Part shown: one piece after another, positions 35,626-45,493 of the stretch
Position numbering within the stretch: the stretch's first letter is position 1
Layout: each line of letters begins with the position of its first letter
Origin: an uncultured Chitinophagaceae bacterium
GTDB taxonomy: Bacteria > Bacteroidota > Bacteroidia > Chitinophagales > Chitinophagaceae
Length of the DNA stretch: 64,000 bases
Assembly (NCBI GenBank): GCA_936908745.1
Contig: CAKZFX010000004.1
Coordinates: forward strand, 47,627-111,626
Direction: 5' to 3'
Translations under genes and position numbers: made by a program
Notes under the pieces: model-generated
Databases searched by the model: none
Seen by the model: the letters and a program-made list of their open reading frames with translations, nothing else
Told to the model about the DNA's origin: nothing

Positions 35626-36969
35626 ATGAAAAAGATACAAACACTTTTTGCTTTTATAGCAATTACTATTTCTTGTTTTGCCCAAGAGCAAACTTTTGAT
35701 GTGTTAAACTATACGTTGCCCAAAGGCTGGAATAAAACAGAAATGGCAAAAGGCATTCAACTGTCTGCCCCAAACGATGGCAAAGGAAATTATGCATCGG
35801 TTATTATTCTGAGTTCGGTTGAAACATCAGGATCATCTAGCGAAAACTTTACTTATTGCTGGGAAAAACTGGTAAAAAGTACTGTAACTGTTTCCGGGTC
35901 GCCAACCATGCAGGAGCCTGCTATTGAAAAAGGATGGAATGTTGTTTCCGGGCAAGCCAGCTATATGGATGGGAGCAATAAAGGATGGGTAACGCTGATA
36001 ACTGCTACCGGGAACAGTAAAATGGCTAACGTGGTAATAATGACCAATACCGATAAATATCAAACCCAGGTATTGGATTTTATACAAAGCCTGGATATAA
36101 ACGAAACGGCCACTACACAAAACAACAATACAACTCCGGCTTCTTCAGACAAGAATATTTATTCGATCACTGTTCCGCCCACCTGGAGTTTAAACACAGG
36201 GGCAAATACTTTAACCTTAGAAAAAACCACCGCTGCAGGAAAAAGAATAGTTGAGTTTATGAATATGGTAAAATCATCGGGCAGTTTAGAAAAAGATATG
36301 GAACATATTTTCTTCGAGGTCTTTGAGGGATGGAGCTTATATAACAGTTCTAACAGCCAATTATTTGAAAAAGGGAATCATGAAAAGGGAGTTACCTGCC
36401 AGGGTCTGCCTTATTATATGCTAAGCAATAGCATCACTAAAAAAGGGGGCGATGTTATAAAAGCCACCGTACTGCTTATACAGGCAGGGTCAAACGTAGC
36501 CATTATTAATTCGGCTGACAATATACTGGGCAGCGAATCAGAACAGGCCCTGAATTTTCTTTTATTCACTTTAAAAATAAAGGGTGCGACCGAAAAAAAT
36601 GTGGATTATAAAAAGCAAATAATAGGTACATGGGCATCAAGCAGTGGTACGTATGGTAATAGTTTAAATGCTGCCACCAGCTACACGGCAGAAGGAAAAT
36701 GTTATGTTTTAATACAATCTTCTTACACGGTGGGATATGATTATTATAATGACCTGATCAAGAAAAAACAATTTAAGAGCCAGGGCACATTTACATTCAA
36801 GGGAAATGTATTGGAAAGAAAATCAGGTTCAGTTGCAGGAGCAAAATACTTTACAAGATTTTATTCAACAAAATATGGGAATAATGAATGGAGTAATGTA
36901 ATGGGTTTGTACCAGTATGATTATGATAAAAACAAAATAGAAACAATTCTTCCTTTTCATAAGATTTAA
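35626..36969 (+). CDS. Secreted two-domain hypothetical protein
   Basis: 447 residues, signal peptide ending SCFAQ. Two related segments appear: an N-terminal unit (FDVLNYTLPKGWNKTEMAKG to about residue 165) and a second (about 185-330, ITVPPTWSLNTGANTLTLEK) with the same PxxW opening, suggesting an internal duplication of a PsbP/Mog1-like domain. A C-terminal part (about 335-447) starts IIGTWASSSGTYGN and resembles lipocalin-like strands. No catalytic motif seen. Starts 11 bases after the previous gene, so is co-transcribed. Function unknown; fold assignments are inference. Confidence 0.75.
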   Translation: MKKIQTLFAFIAITISCFAQEQTFDVLNYTLPKGWNKTEMAKGIQLSAPNDGKGNYASVIILSSVETSGSSSENFTYCWEKLVKSTVTVSGSPTMQEPAIEKGWNVVSGQASYMDGSNKGWVTLITATGNSKMANVVIMTNTDKYQTQVLDFIQSLDINETATTQNNNTTPASSDKNIYSITVPPTWSLNTGANTLTLEKTTAAGKRIVEFMNMVKSSGSLEKDMEHIFFEVFEGWSLYNSSNSQLFEKGNHEKGVTCQGLPYYMLSNSITKKGGDVIKATVLLIQAGSNVAIINSADNILGSESEQALNFLLFTLKIKGATEKNVDYKKQIIGTWASSSGTYGNSLNAATSYTAEGKCYVLIQSSYTVGYDYYNDLIKKKQFKSQGTFTFKGNVLERKSGSVAGAKYFTRFYSTKYGNNEWSNVMGLYQYDYDKNKIETILPFHKI

Positions 36970-36990
36970 TTACACTGACTGATCTTAACC

Positions 36991-38859
36991 ATGAAAAAGA
37001 TAAATCTCCTTATTCTTTTATTTGTTTTACACTTTCTGCCTTGCCTGGCACAAAGCGACCAGGAACTAAGCAGGCATTCTGTAATAGGATGGCAATATAT
37101 CAGCAACCCGCTTACTACCAAAGCTGTTTATAAACCCATCAAAAGTCAATATGCCAATAATTCCACTTACTCGGTATGGCAGCAGCAGGCTTCTGATATG
37201 CTGATCAATTGGATACAGCAATCTTACCTGCCCCGTGGACTGGTGATGCGTACGATTGCAAAAAATGATGAACGATGGTATACAGATGCAAATGGCCCGC
37301 TGCATAGTTATGGAGTAAATTTTTTAGGTTATTCAGCATCCTTTGCCCATGGAAAAATTGACCTTCGTTGCTGTGAACAGGGTCAGCGTTTAGTAGCGGG
37401 GTTCAATGATTTTCCCGGCGTAAATATTAAAGGGTTTAATCCCGGTGGCCTGTACTTTTTTGCAGAGCAGGCGCAGTTTACTACCGGTGATGATGATGCA
37501 CAATTAGCTAAAGAAGGAATAGATAAAAAAATTCAGTCCAATCTATATAATTATCGTACCTACTTAGATCATTACCATGACAATGGGCAACAGGTTTTTA
37601 AAATTGGTGTGGTAGTTCCTAAGAACGGCGAATGGCCTTTTAAACCGGTGCTGGTAAAAGATGCAGTAGCCTATATTCAACAGCAAATGGCAGCTTATCC
37701 GGCTATCATGCAAAAAAATCCTTATTCGGCAGATCCTATAAAAAATGCTTTGGAAAGATTAAAACCCTACTACAATGAAGTGGTGAAATTGAATGCAAAT
37801 TATAATTATAACACCGCTATCAATGATGATAAAGGCCATTACCTGCTAAATCCTGAAGCTATTATAAACGGGAAACCGATCAGTAAAACATTTCCTGAAT
37901 ACACTATTCTTGTATCTACTACACAGCAGACTATTGATCAGGCAAAAACAGATAATCCTCTATGGATGTATCTTAATGCAACACCCACAAGTATAAGCTT
38001 ACAAGGAAATCCTGCAAAGTTTGATACAAAATCTGGAACAGGTATACCACATATGGTATACTCTTTATTAAATAATTTCAATTTTGATTATGTGGCTAAA
38101 TGGCTTGCGCAGCCGGATGCACGAAAAACAATGCTCTACGCCCCGTTGAACAAACCTGCCAGATCAGCAGGTAATACCGCTTCGGGCCCTGTAACTGTTT
38201 CTGCAACAGCTACTGCAAAGAATAAAGATCCTTATACCATTTTATATGAAGATTTTGAAGGCTATCCGACCGGGGAGATGACGGCCAAAAAATGGCATAC
38301 TGCAGGATATGGCTTTGCTAATTCTTCTTTAACAACTCCCGACGGGCAAACGGGCAAATGGATTTCTATCCCTGCTAAATTTACTTTTTACCCGGACCTG
38401 GATATTCCACTTCCACAAGATTATACAGTTAGTTACGATATTTATTTTGGCCCGGGCATTACCAACAAAAGAGTAATGCATTATTTCAGGCTGGATGCCT
38501 ATGACCCTAAAGGAAAATACCCGCAACCGATGAACATGAGCAGTGCTGTTGACAAGGGTACAGACTTTGGCATTGCCATGAGCGGTGAAACAACAACGGA
38601 ATGTAAATTCAGAAATGCCGTAATCAAAGAAATGTTCCAGGATGTAAAGCTCCCGGCATTTAAAGAAAAAGATATAGCGCATGTAAGTATAACTGTAAAA
38701 GGTACTGCAGTTTCTGTTTCAGTAAACGGAAAGGAAGTTACCAGTAACGCCAATGCCATACCTCCGGGGCAAACGTACAAACGGGTGGGTTGGTATTGCA
38801 GTATTCCCAATATCTGTCTTAGTAATATTGAAATAAGAAAATCAGCAGCAAAAAACTAA
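36991..38859 (+). CDS. Secreted hypothetical protein with C-terminal jelly-roll-like domain
   Basis: 622 residues, signal peptide ending CLAQ. Residues about 25-385 form an unrecognised domain with several Tyr/Trp-rich segments (YLPRGLVMRTIAKNDERWY, GINPGGLYFFAEQ-like GFNPGGLYFF). The C-terminal 210 residues open with YEDFEGYPTGEM and run through FYPDLDIPLPQDYTVSYDIYFG, closing IHxxIxI-like CLSNIEIRK; this order is common in concanavalin/laminin-G-like beta sandwiches that bind carbohydrate. No glycosidase acid pair is obvious. Third gene of the cluster; substrate unknown. Confidence 0.72.
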   Translation: MKKINLLILLFVLHFLPCLAQSDQELSRHSVIGWQYISNPLTTKAVYKPIKSQYANNSTYSVWQQQASDMLINWIQQSYLPRGLVMRTIAKNDERWYTDANGPLHSYGVNFLGYSASFAHGKIDLRCCEQGQRLVAGFNDFPGVNIKGFNPGGLYFFAEQAQFTTGDDDAQLAKEGIDKKIQSNLYNYRTYLDHYHDNGQQVFKIGVVVPKNGEWPFKPVLVKDAVAYIQQQMAAYPAIMQKNPYSADPIKNALERLKPYYNEVVKLNANYNYNTAINDDKGHYLLNPEAIINGKPISKTFPEYTILVSTTQQTIDQAKTDNPLWMYLNATPTSISLQGNPAKFDTKSGTGIPHMVYSLLNNFNFDYVAKWLAQPDARKTMLYAPLNKPARSAGNTASGPVTVSATATAKNKDPYTILYEDFEGYPTGEMTAKKWHTAGYGFANSSLTTPDGQTGKWISIPAKFTFYPDLDIPLPQDYTVSYDIYFGPGITNKRVMHYFRLDAYDPKGKYPQPMNMSSAVDKGTDFGIAMSGETTTECKFRNAVIKEMFQDVKLPAFKEKDIAHVSITVKGTAVSVSVNGKEVTSNANAIPPGQTYKRVGWYCSIPNICLSNIEIRKSAAKN

Positions 38860-38896
38860 TTCTTCCTTAACCGGGCATAAAATAAAAAAATAACAC

Positions 38897-41083
38897 ATGA
38901 AATATTTAATCGTGGCCATGTTGCTGCTTTTTTGCAGCGTCTCTTTTGCACAAAAGCCATCTAAAGAACAAATGGAAGCTGACAAAAAAAAATATGCCGA
39001 AGCCCAAAAGAAGTTAGAAGCGCAAAAAGCAGCTATGAGTCCTGAAGCGAGGAAACAGTTTGAGGATATGATGGAGAAAATGGGTGGCAATAAAGCTATG
39101 CAAAATGCACAGCAGGGATTAGACTATAATGCAAGCAGCAAACCGGGAGTCATGTTGCGGACTGCCGATCCTGAGATCGTTCCCGACAAAATTGCTGCAT
39201 TTAAAATTGCCGCTACCCCACAAAACAAAACGCAATTAACAGCTTATCTCTCGCCCATTTTTGCTGAAACAGATAAACTGATAAAGCCCGAAAGTAAAAA
39301 CGCTGTAAAAAATTTATTGAACAAAGGAGATAAAACCGGGAAATATGCTATGGTCTTCTGGGCACATAATGAACTGGATAAAGCCTTATACCTTTTATTA
39401 AATGCCTGTATTACCAATCCTGACGATATGGTTTCGCTTAATAATCTTGGGAGCCTGCTTACCATTTCAGGCTATGCACATAAATCATTGCCTATATTGT
39501 TGTATGCACAAAAATTATTGCCCAATAACGGAACCATACTTAACAACACCGGCCAGGCTTTGCTTAGTACAGGTAATACAGATAAGGCAAAAACAATGTT
39601 AGTTTCTGCAGTTAGTAAAGACAGCAGCAATTCCGAAGCGTATCGTTCATTGGCACTAATTGCACAAAAACAAGGTGATAAAGCACTCTGCGCAGGTTAT
39701 CTTGAAAAAGCCATTGCCCATGGCGGTGCCACTACACAAAATATAAACCTGTTGCAACAACTGTCACCTTCAGCCGATAAATCATCCATGTACCAGGCCA
39801 TTCACAATAGTTTCAAAAAATATTATAAAGACCATAGTGTTACCAAAAGATTTATTATACCAGACATCCCCGATAGTTACGAAGCAGCAGTAGCAGCATA
39901 CCCTGCTATCAACAGCTTTTTTTTGAACCTCGATGTCACCATCAGCGAAGCAAGAAAAACAGGTGCACAATTGCAAAAAGAGTATGAAAAGCAGGTGATG
40001 GACAACATGAATAAACGAATGGCACAAACTAAACAAATAGTGGACAATATTGGTAAACCTGGCGCTGCTAAAATGGTGCAGGATATGAAGGCAGGGCTAG
40101 CCAGCCCGTTTATAGCCAAGGCCGCCCTCATGCTCAATGCTATTGATAATCCGCAATACAGTGTTTCTTATGTCAGCCGGATGAAAAAAGAAACAGCCAA
40201 TGCAAAACAACGGATCGAAGAACTGAAACAGGGGTTGAAAACAGATTTTGATAATAAAATTGATGCGCTTGTAAAAGAGAAAAGTAAACTGGATGACGGA
40301 GAAGGAAAAGGTGCTGCGAATGTAAGGTCGGTGCAAATTGAGAAAGAACTCTGTACTCTGAGAACAGGAAGACAAAATACCTGGTTGAAAAAATCTGCTG
40401 ATATCTACAATCAATACATCCGCAATATGGAAAACCTGATGAACCAGCGTTTGCAGGAATATCTTTTCTGGAATACAATAGCGATGCAGTCTATGCAAGA
40501 CCCAACACCTGTAAACTACCAGGCTTATGTTGGATACCTTAACGATCTGTATAGTTTCCGTACATTTTTCCCGGTATATGCGGATGGTGGCTTTTCAAAA
40601 CCCTGTGGCGACTATTTAAAACCCGAGAATAAAAAAGGCAAAGTGCAGGTATGGGAAAGGGAACATTGCGAAGTGAATTTTGGATTTGATGTCATGGTGT
40701 TTGCCGGACAATTTGATTGTGAAGGATTGAAGATGAAGGCTGATTTTAAAGCAGGAGAATTTGGCTATAGCCAAAATTATGATCCCGTAACATGGGAAAC
40801 TACCGGGCATAGTTTTTCTGCAAAAGCAGGAAAAGACAAGGAATTTGAAATCACAAATAACATTGGTGGAAAAATTGGCGCTTCGGTGGAGACCACTATA
40901 AAATTTGATGGTAATATGAACCCGGTAGACCTGATCGTAACAGGATCTGCAGGAGCAGAAATAAATGATGGAGGACTTGGCAGTGCTTCAGCAGATTTAG
41001 GCTCTGTAACAGTAAGTGTAAATGGGGGTTTCAATTCTGCTGGCCCGGGCTTCACCCCATTTGGCAGTAGTTTTTTAAAATAA
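38897..41083 (+). CDS. Secreted TPR/coiled-coil protein, unknown function
   Basis: 728 residues, signal peptide ending VSFAQ. A Lys/Glu/Ala-rich amphipathic segment (about 20-75) is likely coiled coil. Residues about 125-270 contain TPR-like helical pairs (LVSLNNLG-type ALYLLLNACITNPDDMVSLN and PNNGTILNNTGQALLSTGN). A long helical region follows (about 285-515). The last 120 residues are beta-rich and Gly-rich (AKAGKDKEFEITNNIGGKIG, ending FTPFGSSFLK). Probably a periplasmic or surface scaffold. It is the largest product of the cluster. No homologue recognised beyond TPRs. Confidence 0.75.
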   Translation: MKYLIVAMLLLFCSVSFAQKPSKEQMEADKKKYAEAQKKLEAQKAAMSPEARKQFEDMMEKMGGNKAMQNAQQGLDYNASSKPGVMLRTADPEIVPDKIAAFKIAATPQNKTQLTAYLSPIFAETDKLIKPESKNAVKNLLNKGDKTGKYAMVFWAHNELDKALYLLLNACITNPDDMVSLNNLGSLLTISGYAHKSLPILLYAQKLLPNNGTILNNTGQALLSTGNTDKAKTMLVSAVSKDSSNSEAYRSLALIAQKQGDKALCAGYLEKAIAHGGATTQNINLLQQLSPSADKSSMYQAIHNSFKKYYKDHSVTKRFIIPDIPDSYEAAVAAYPAINSFFLNLDVTISEARKTGAQLQKEYEKQVMDNMNKRMAQTKQIVDNIGKPGAAKMVQDMKAGLASPFIAKAALMLNAIDNPQYSVSYVSRMKKETANAKQRIEELKQGLKTDFDNKIDALVKEKSKLDDGEGKGAANVRSVQIEKELCTLRTGRQNTWLKKSADIYNQYIRNMENLMNQRLQEYLFWNTIAMQSMQDPTPVNYQAYVGYLNDLYSFRTFFPVYADGGFSKPCGDYLKPENKKGKVQVWEREHCEVNFGFDVMVFAGQFDCEGLKMKADFKAGEFGYSQNYDPVTWETTGHSFSAKAGKDKEFEITNNIGGKIGASVETTIKFDGNMNPVDLIVTGSAGAEINDGGLGSASADLGSVTVSVNGGFNSAGPGFTPFGSSFLK

Positions 41084-41124
41084 TCAGCAAACAATTTTTC
41101 AATAAAATTTTATTGCAATAACCA

Positions 41125-42408
41125 ATGAAAAAAATAGTACTCATCAGCTTATTGTTCTGCGGATTTGCTGCACAGGCGCAAAATAAGCCCGGGGCAAAAG
41201 AAACGCCGGTGCCTTGTGACGGAAATGCGCAGGATCTTCCCGGAAAATATACCGATCATACCAATCCAAAATATCCCAGAAGCCTGGCAGGAAATGCGCA
41301 AGAAAAAGCAGTAATGTTAAAACAGCTTATTGCAATAGAAAAACTGGAAGAAGCCAGCCGTAAAGATTTTAACCTGACGGGTTGCGTAGCAAGAGTAAGT
41401 TTTAGCGGTGGTGAAAAAAGCGTTGCAGGGATTATGAGATACGGTTACCAGTTAGGTGTTTACCGGAATGTATGCCATGTTACAGAGCATATAGTAAAAA
41501 CATCAGATGAATACAGCACTGTTTTCCGGGTGAATATAAATTATGATCCTGTTTCGGGCGCATTGTCGCCATTAGCAACAGGGATAGGGAATTTTAATAT
41601 CGCTAAATACCCCAATTCTGTTCAATATGAAATTCCAATTGATGCGATACAGGGAAAAAGTACAAAGACTAGTCCGAGCGGTGTTTCAAAATATATTTCG
41701 GAAAAAATGTTGCTGATTGGCCGTTCAGATAATTACAAAGACTATCATGCAGATTTTTTGAAACTGAATAATGGTAACGGCTATGTAGAAAACTGGCAAG
41801 GCGGCGACAGGTATGCTAAATTTGGGCCATCATCCTATCAATTCATAGACAGGCATTATCTTATTACCAAACCAGGTATTCCATTGCTGATCCCTGTTTC
41901 CCGTAAACAGTACCTGGAAGATATGCTGGAGTATTTTGAAATTGAAAAGGCCAACTTTTATTATGACAATGATAAACAAACAAAGCAAATTCAAGGTAAC
42001 AATGCCGACTATGCAAAAAAAAGGCTGTCAATATTAGAGAGTGATAAAGCAGCTTATCCCCAATTATATGAAGCAAAAAAAGCGAAAGTAAAACAATTAC
42101 TGGCTGAACAAAAAGATGCATGGCTGCAACAGCAAGCCATTGTTGGCAATCCCGGTAATACGTATGATGCCAACGACAGATTAAAAGAACTGGGGAAATT
42201 CTACGACAAAGAGGGTGAATACTCAGTGGCACTTTATGTGGCTAACCCGGCGTATTTTAAACCCGGTGGCAACCAATCCACTAAACCACAAATAGTGGAA
42301 GTGCAATTCCGTTATCAAATTGGTAAAGAGTTTAACTTTTCAGAAAAGCTGTTTAATAATTTTTTAAAGAATTTTGATATGGATGCATTGCATAAAATAT
42401 TGCAATGA
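41125..42408 (+). CDS. Secreted hypothetical protein, last gene of the cluster
   Basis: 427 residues, signal peptide ending QAQ. Two conserved-looking Cys residues (VPCDGNAQ near residue 31 and LTGCVARV near 90) could form a disulfide. The middle (YLITKPGIPLLIPVSRKQYLEDMLEYF) and a Lys/Glu/Ala-rich helical stretch (about 285-345) precede a beta-rich C-terminal part. No catalytic motif is recognised. Starts 41 bases after the TPR gene and is convergent with mnmE. The shared strand, spacing and export signals suggest it works with the four genes upstream. Confidence 0.75.
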   Translation: MKKIVLISLLFCGFAAQAQNKPGAKETPVPCDGNAQDLPGKYTDHTNPKYPRSLAGNAQEKAVMLKQLIAIEKLEEASRKDFNLTGCVARVSFSGGEKSVAGIMRYGYQLGVYRNVCHVTEHIVKTSDEYSTVFRVNINYDPVSGALSPLATGIGNFNIAKYPNSVQYEIPIDAIQGKSTKTSPSGVSKYISEKMLLIGRSDNYKDYHADFLKLNNGNGYVENWQGGDRYAKFGPSSYQFIDRHYLITKPGIPLLIPVSRKQYLEDMLEYFEIEKANFYYDNDKQTKQIQGNNADYAKKRLSILESDKAAYPQLYEAKKAKVKQLLAEQKDAWLQQQAIVGNPGNTYDANDRLKELGKFYDKEGEYSVALYVANPAYFKPGGNQSTKPQIVEVQFRYQIGKEFNFSEKLFNNFLKNFDMDALHKILQ

Positions 42409-42481
42409 ATTTAATAGCACAACAAAACGATATTTTGAAAGCCGTGGCTATGTTATTTTCCTGGCAAAAAAGAATAGGCAC

Positions 42482-43861
42482 TTATTTGCCGATACAAAAC
42501 TTACTGAATATATAATCCAGCATATCATCATTGCTGACTTCGCCGGTTATTTCGCCAAGATAGTGCAGGCACCGGCGGATATCTAATGCCAGCAAATCGC
42601 CGGAGAGTTTATTGTCAAGGCCGTGTTGAATATCGTTCAATGATTTTTCTACTTCTTTCAAAGCGTGATAATGTCGTGCGTTGGTAACAACCGTGCTTTC
42701 ATTGCTGACCGTTCCCTGCAGTACAGCATCCACCATTCTTTCCTTTAATGTTTCTGTATGCAGGTGTTGTTTGGCGGATATAAAGATCACTTTGTCTTTA
42801 TCAGCAAAAATGGCTTTTGCCTTGTCTTCACCAATCTGGTCAATTTTATTGGCAACCAATAAGTATTTTGCCTGTAGTTTATCCAACTCTGAACGCATGC
42901 GTTCCACTTCCTGTTTATCATCCGCAGCGTCAAATAAGAAAAGGACCAGGTCGGCCTGCTGCATTTTTTCAATACTTCTTTCAACACCGGCTGATTCTAT
43001 CACATCGGCTGTATGCTGTCGGATACCCGCCGTATCAATCAACCGGAACAGGATACCATCAATGTTGATGATCTCTTCAATCGTATCTCTTGTAGTGCCG
43101 GGAATATCACTCACGATCGCCCGGTTTTCATTCAGCAGTGTATTGAGCAATGTTGATTTACCGGCATTCGGTTTACCGATGATCGCCACACTTACACCAT
43201 TCTTGATAACATTGCCCAACTGGAACGAAGAAGTCAATCGCTGTGTCGTGTCCTGCATTTCCTGTATCAATGCATAGAATTGTTTGCGGTCGGCAAATTC
43301 CACATCTTCCTGGGAGAAGTCCAGCTCCAGTTCTATCAATGCAGAAAAACGGATCATGCTTTCCCGCAGCATTTTCAGTTTCTCCGAAAAACCACCACGT
43401 ATTGCATGCAAGGCTGTGCGTTGTGAAGAAGCCGTATTGCTGGCTATCAGGTCGGCCACCGCTTCAGCCTGTGCCAGGTCCAGTTTGCCATTCAGGAAAG
43501 CCCGTTGGGTAAATTCGCCCGGTTTTGCCAGCCGTGCGCCTTTTTTGACACAGGCATTAATCACCTGCTGCTGCACAAAAGGTGAGCCGTGGCAACTGAT
43601 CTCTACCACATCTTCACCAGTGTACGATTTAGGCCCCTTAAAGAGCGAAACGACCACTTCGTCGAGTGTTTCGCTGTCGTCCACGATAAGGCCTACATGC
43701 AGCGTATGCGTGGCCTGTGCGGCAAGGTCTTTTGAAGGAAAAAGTGCGTTAATAATGGAAAAGCTGTGGCTGCCGCTCAGGCGGATGACACCAATGGCGG
43801 CCACACCCGGCGCTGTTGCCAGTGCCACAATCGTATCATCCCAACCGGAAAGTTTGTTCAT
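42482..43861 (-). CDS. mnmE: MnmE (TrmE), tRNA wobble-uridine modification GTPase
   Basis: 459 residues, normal length. MnmE works with MnmG to make the 5-carboxymethylaminomethyl group at U34 of certain tRNAs, using GTP and a folate one-carbon donor. The N-terminal folate-binding domain contains GVIRLSG and SYTGEDVVEISCHG (79-92); the helical domain follows; the embedded G domain has GKPNAGKST (229-237), GTTRDT (255-260), DTAGI (276-280) and NKID. The C-terminus ends FCIGK, the conserved Cys motif. Cytoplasmic. Its partner mnmG is not in the window. Separated from the tonB operon by a terminator at 43903. Confidence 0.98.
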   Translation of the reverse strand: MNKLSGWDDTIVALATAPGVAAIGVIRLSGSHSFSIINALFPSKDLAAQATHTLHVGLIVDDSETLDEVVVSLFKGPKSYTGEDVVEISCHGSPFVQQQVINACVKKGARLAKPGEFTQRAFLNGKLDLAQAEAVADLIASNTASSQRTALHAIRGGFSEKLKMLRESMIRFSALIELELDFSQEDVEFADRKQFYALIQEMQDTTQRLTSSFQLGNVIKNGVSVAIIGKPNAGKSTLLNTLLNENRAIVSDIPGTTRDTIEEIINIDGILFRLIDTAGIRQHTADVIESAGVERSIEKMQQADLVLFLFDAADDKQEVERMRSELDKLQAKYLLVANKIDQIGEDKAKAIFADKDKVIFISAKQHLHTETLKERMVDAVLQGTVSNESTVVTNARHYHALKEVEKSLNDIQHGLDNKLSGDLLALDIRRCLHYLGEITGEVSNDDMLDYIFSKFCIGK

Positions 43862-43892
43862 TGCCCAAATTTAAAAGCGATCGGGCAGCTTA

Positions 43893-43940
43893 TAAAAACA
43901 AAAATCCCCCTGAATAAGTCTGCGACTATTCAGGGGGATT
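43893..43940 (-). terminator. Long-stem intrinsic terminator of the tonB-exb operon
   Basis: AATCCCCCTGAATAAGTC (43903-43920) pairs with GACTATTCAGGGGGATT (43924-43940) with one bulge. On the minus strand the stem is followed by a T-rich run (43902-43893), right after tonB ends at 43962. The mnmE start is 31 bases on. Confidence 0.85.
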
Positions 43941-43961
43941 AAATATGTTCAGAAGATCCGC

Positions 43962-44789
43962 TTATTCTGAAGCTACTACGAAAGTGATCGGCTGTTTCCG
44001 GTAGGCTTTCACAGAGCGGCCATTCTGGATGGCAGGCTCCCATGACGGACCTTTACGGATAACTTTCATCGCCTCTTCTTCCATTCCAAAGCCGTGGCTG
44101 CTCAGCGCTTTTACATCACTGATCACACCAGCTTTGTCCACGATAAACTGAACCCACACGGTGTATGTTCCTTCCGGAGCACCATTGTCAACAGGTGTGT
44201 TAGGATTCAGGTTTTTCTCGAGGTATCTTCTCCAGGCAGCTTCGCCACCTTTGAATTTTGCTTCTACTTCTACTTTTTCAAAGACCTTGTTCTCGTCTTC
44301 TTCTTTTTTCACTTCCACAACCCCTTTACCTTCATCTACCACAGCAGGCGTAGTGATCTCTTCTTCTTTGATACCTTCTACGTTCTGTGTAGAGATTTTA
44401 GTTTCTTCCAGTTTCTCCTGTGGTGGCGGTGGTTCTTCCACTTTCTCATCCTCTACGATTTTAGGAGGAGTGAATTTCGCCATCTCAATTTTTGGAGGCT
44501 CTGGTGGTTTTGGAGGCGGCGGCGGTGGTGGTTCAGGTGGTTTTTCCTCCGTTTTGATATCCTGGAGGGTCATTTCCTTCACGTCCACCGTATCAGGTCC
44601 TTTTGACTTGAACTGGCTCGCTAAAACAGAGCCCAGCAAAGCCAGTAAGGCCACTGAAGCCGTGATAATAAGCGCTATGATAATGCGCTTGTTATACGTC
44701 TTGCGCAGATCGTAAGCACCGTAATCTTTGTTCCTGTCCTCGAAGATCAGGTCCAAAATATCGGCTGATAAAATTTTATTGGCTTCCAT
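43962..44789 (-). CDS. tonB: TonB energy transducer
   Basis: 275 residues. TonB spans the inner membrane and carries proton-motive energy from ExbB/ExbD to outer-membrane receptors. A cytoplasmic segment typical of Bacteroidota TonB (ILDLIFEDRNKDYGAYDLRK, 11-30) precedes one membrane helix (about 34-56). A Pro-rich stretch from about 82 (PPEPPPPPPPKPPEPPKIE) and an acidic linker rich in Glu/Val follow. The C-terminal domain (about 185-275) includes YTVWVQFIVDKAGVISDVKAL and the usual last segment with PITF. The gene is last in the order exbB, exbD, exbD, tonB on the minus strand. Confidence 0.95.
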   Translation of the reverse strand: MEANKILSADILDLIFEDRNKDYGAYDLRKTYNKRIIIALIITASVALLALLGSVLASQFKSKGPDTVDVKEMTLQDIKTEEKPPEPPPPPPPKPPEPPKIEMAKFTPPKIVEDEKVEEPPPPQEKLEETKISTQNVEGIKEEEITTPAVVDEGKGVVEVKKEEDENKVFEKVEVEAKFKGGEAAWRRYLEKNLNPNTPVDNGAPEGTYTVWVQFIVDKAGVISDVKALSSHGFGMEEEAMKVIRKGPSWEPAIQNGRSVKAYRKQPITFVVASE

Positions 44790-44848
44790 TCTTTAATCTG
44801 TTTAAAATTAGATGCATAAGGAACAGGATTCCATACGCATTTTTGTTA

Positions 44849-45469
44849 TTACTTTCCTCCTTCCGTTGCTTTGATCAGGGCATCTTCAGTTGGTGTGATT
44901 TTCACCATTGCATAACGGGCTACTTCGTTGATAGTCATTTCATCAAGGATATCAACCGTGTTTTTGTATGTAGCATCTGCATTGGGTTTTATTACCACGA
45001 AGAAGTCTTTCTGCTGACAGTTTTTCTCAGCATTAAGCGTTGACATACCGTCTTTTACCGCATCATCGATACATTTCTGATCTCTTGTATAGCGGGAAAT
45101 AACTTCTTTCTTTTTGTCCATGATCACTTTCCTGATCTCACCGAAGGTTGTTGACTTAAATCCTGCTGCGGCTTCGTCCAGTTCACCTTCGTAGTAGTAA
45201 ACGTGGTTGTCTTTACCGAGCATGATTGTCAGGGCACCCGATTTCTTGGTCTTCATTTCCTGGTCTTCGTTTTCAGCGTCCTTTGGCATATTCAGGTTCA
45301 ATGCCTTAGGCTCACTCATCGTAGCCGTGAAGATGAAGAATGTAATCAGCAAGAAACCCAGGTCCACCATTGGCGTCATATCCACCCGTGTAGAAAGCTT
45401 CTTCGCTTTTTTTACACCGGGTCCTTTTTTATGACCGCCGCCATCTCCTCCTGTATCTAAACTTGCCAT
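44849..45469 (-). CDS. exbD: ExbD-type biopolymer transport protein (second)
   Basis: 206 residues, longer than E. coli ExbD (141). ExbD uses an N-terminal helix with an essential Asp that lines the proton path. A Gly/Lys-rich cytoplasmic N-terminus (1-27) leads to RVDMTPMVDLGFLLITFFIF (28-47), the conserved VDMTPMVDLGFLL motif with the proton-carrying Asp. The remaining periplasmic part (about 55-206) is larger than usual and has a Cys pair (QKCIDDAV and EKNCQQKD). One of two consecutive exbD genes, probably forming a hetero-dimer with the other; 59 bases from tonB. Confidence 0.92.
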   Translation of the reverse strand: MASLDTGGDGGGHKKGPGVKKAKKLSTRVDMTPMVDLGFLLITFFIFTATMSEPKALNLNMPKDAENEDQEMKTKKSGALTIMLGKDNHVYYYEGELDEAAAGFKSTTFGEIRKVIMDKKKEVISRYTRDQKCIDDAVKDGMSTLNAEKNCQQKDFFVVIKPNADATYKNTVDILDEMTINEVARYAMVKITPTEDALIKATEGGK

Positions 45470-45493
45470 AATTAATATTTTAAAATTTAAAAC

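Noticed and set aside
42374..42586. Plus-strand frame of 70 codons between the secreted cluster and mnmE
   Set aside because: It overlaps the ends of both genes, with no domain or signal; considered a shadow.
44094..44715. Antisense frames over tonB rich in Phe, Gly and Ser
   Set aside because: These mirror the Pro/Glu-rich TonB linker and have no promoter or family resemblance.
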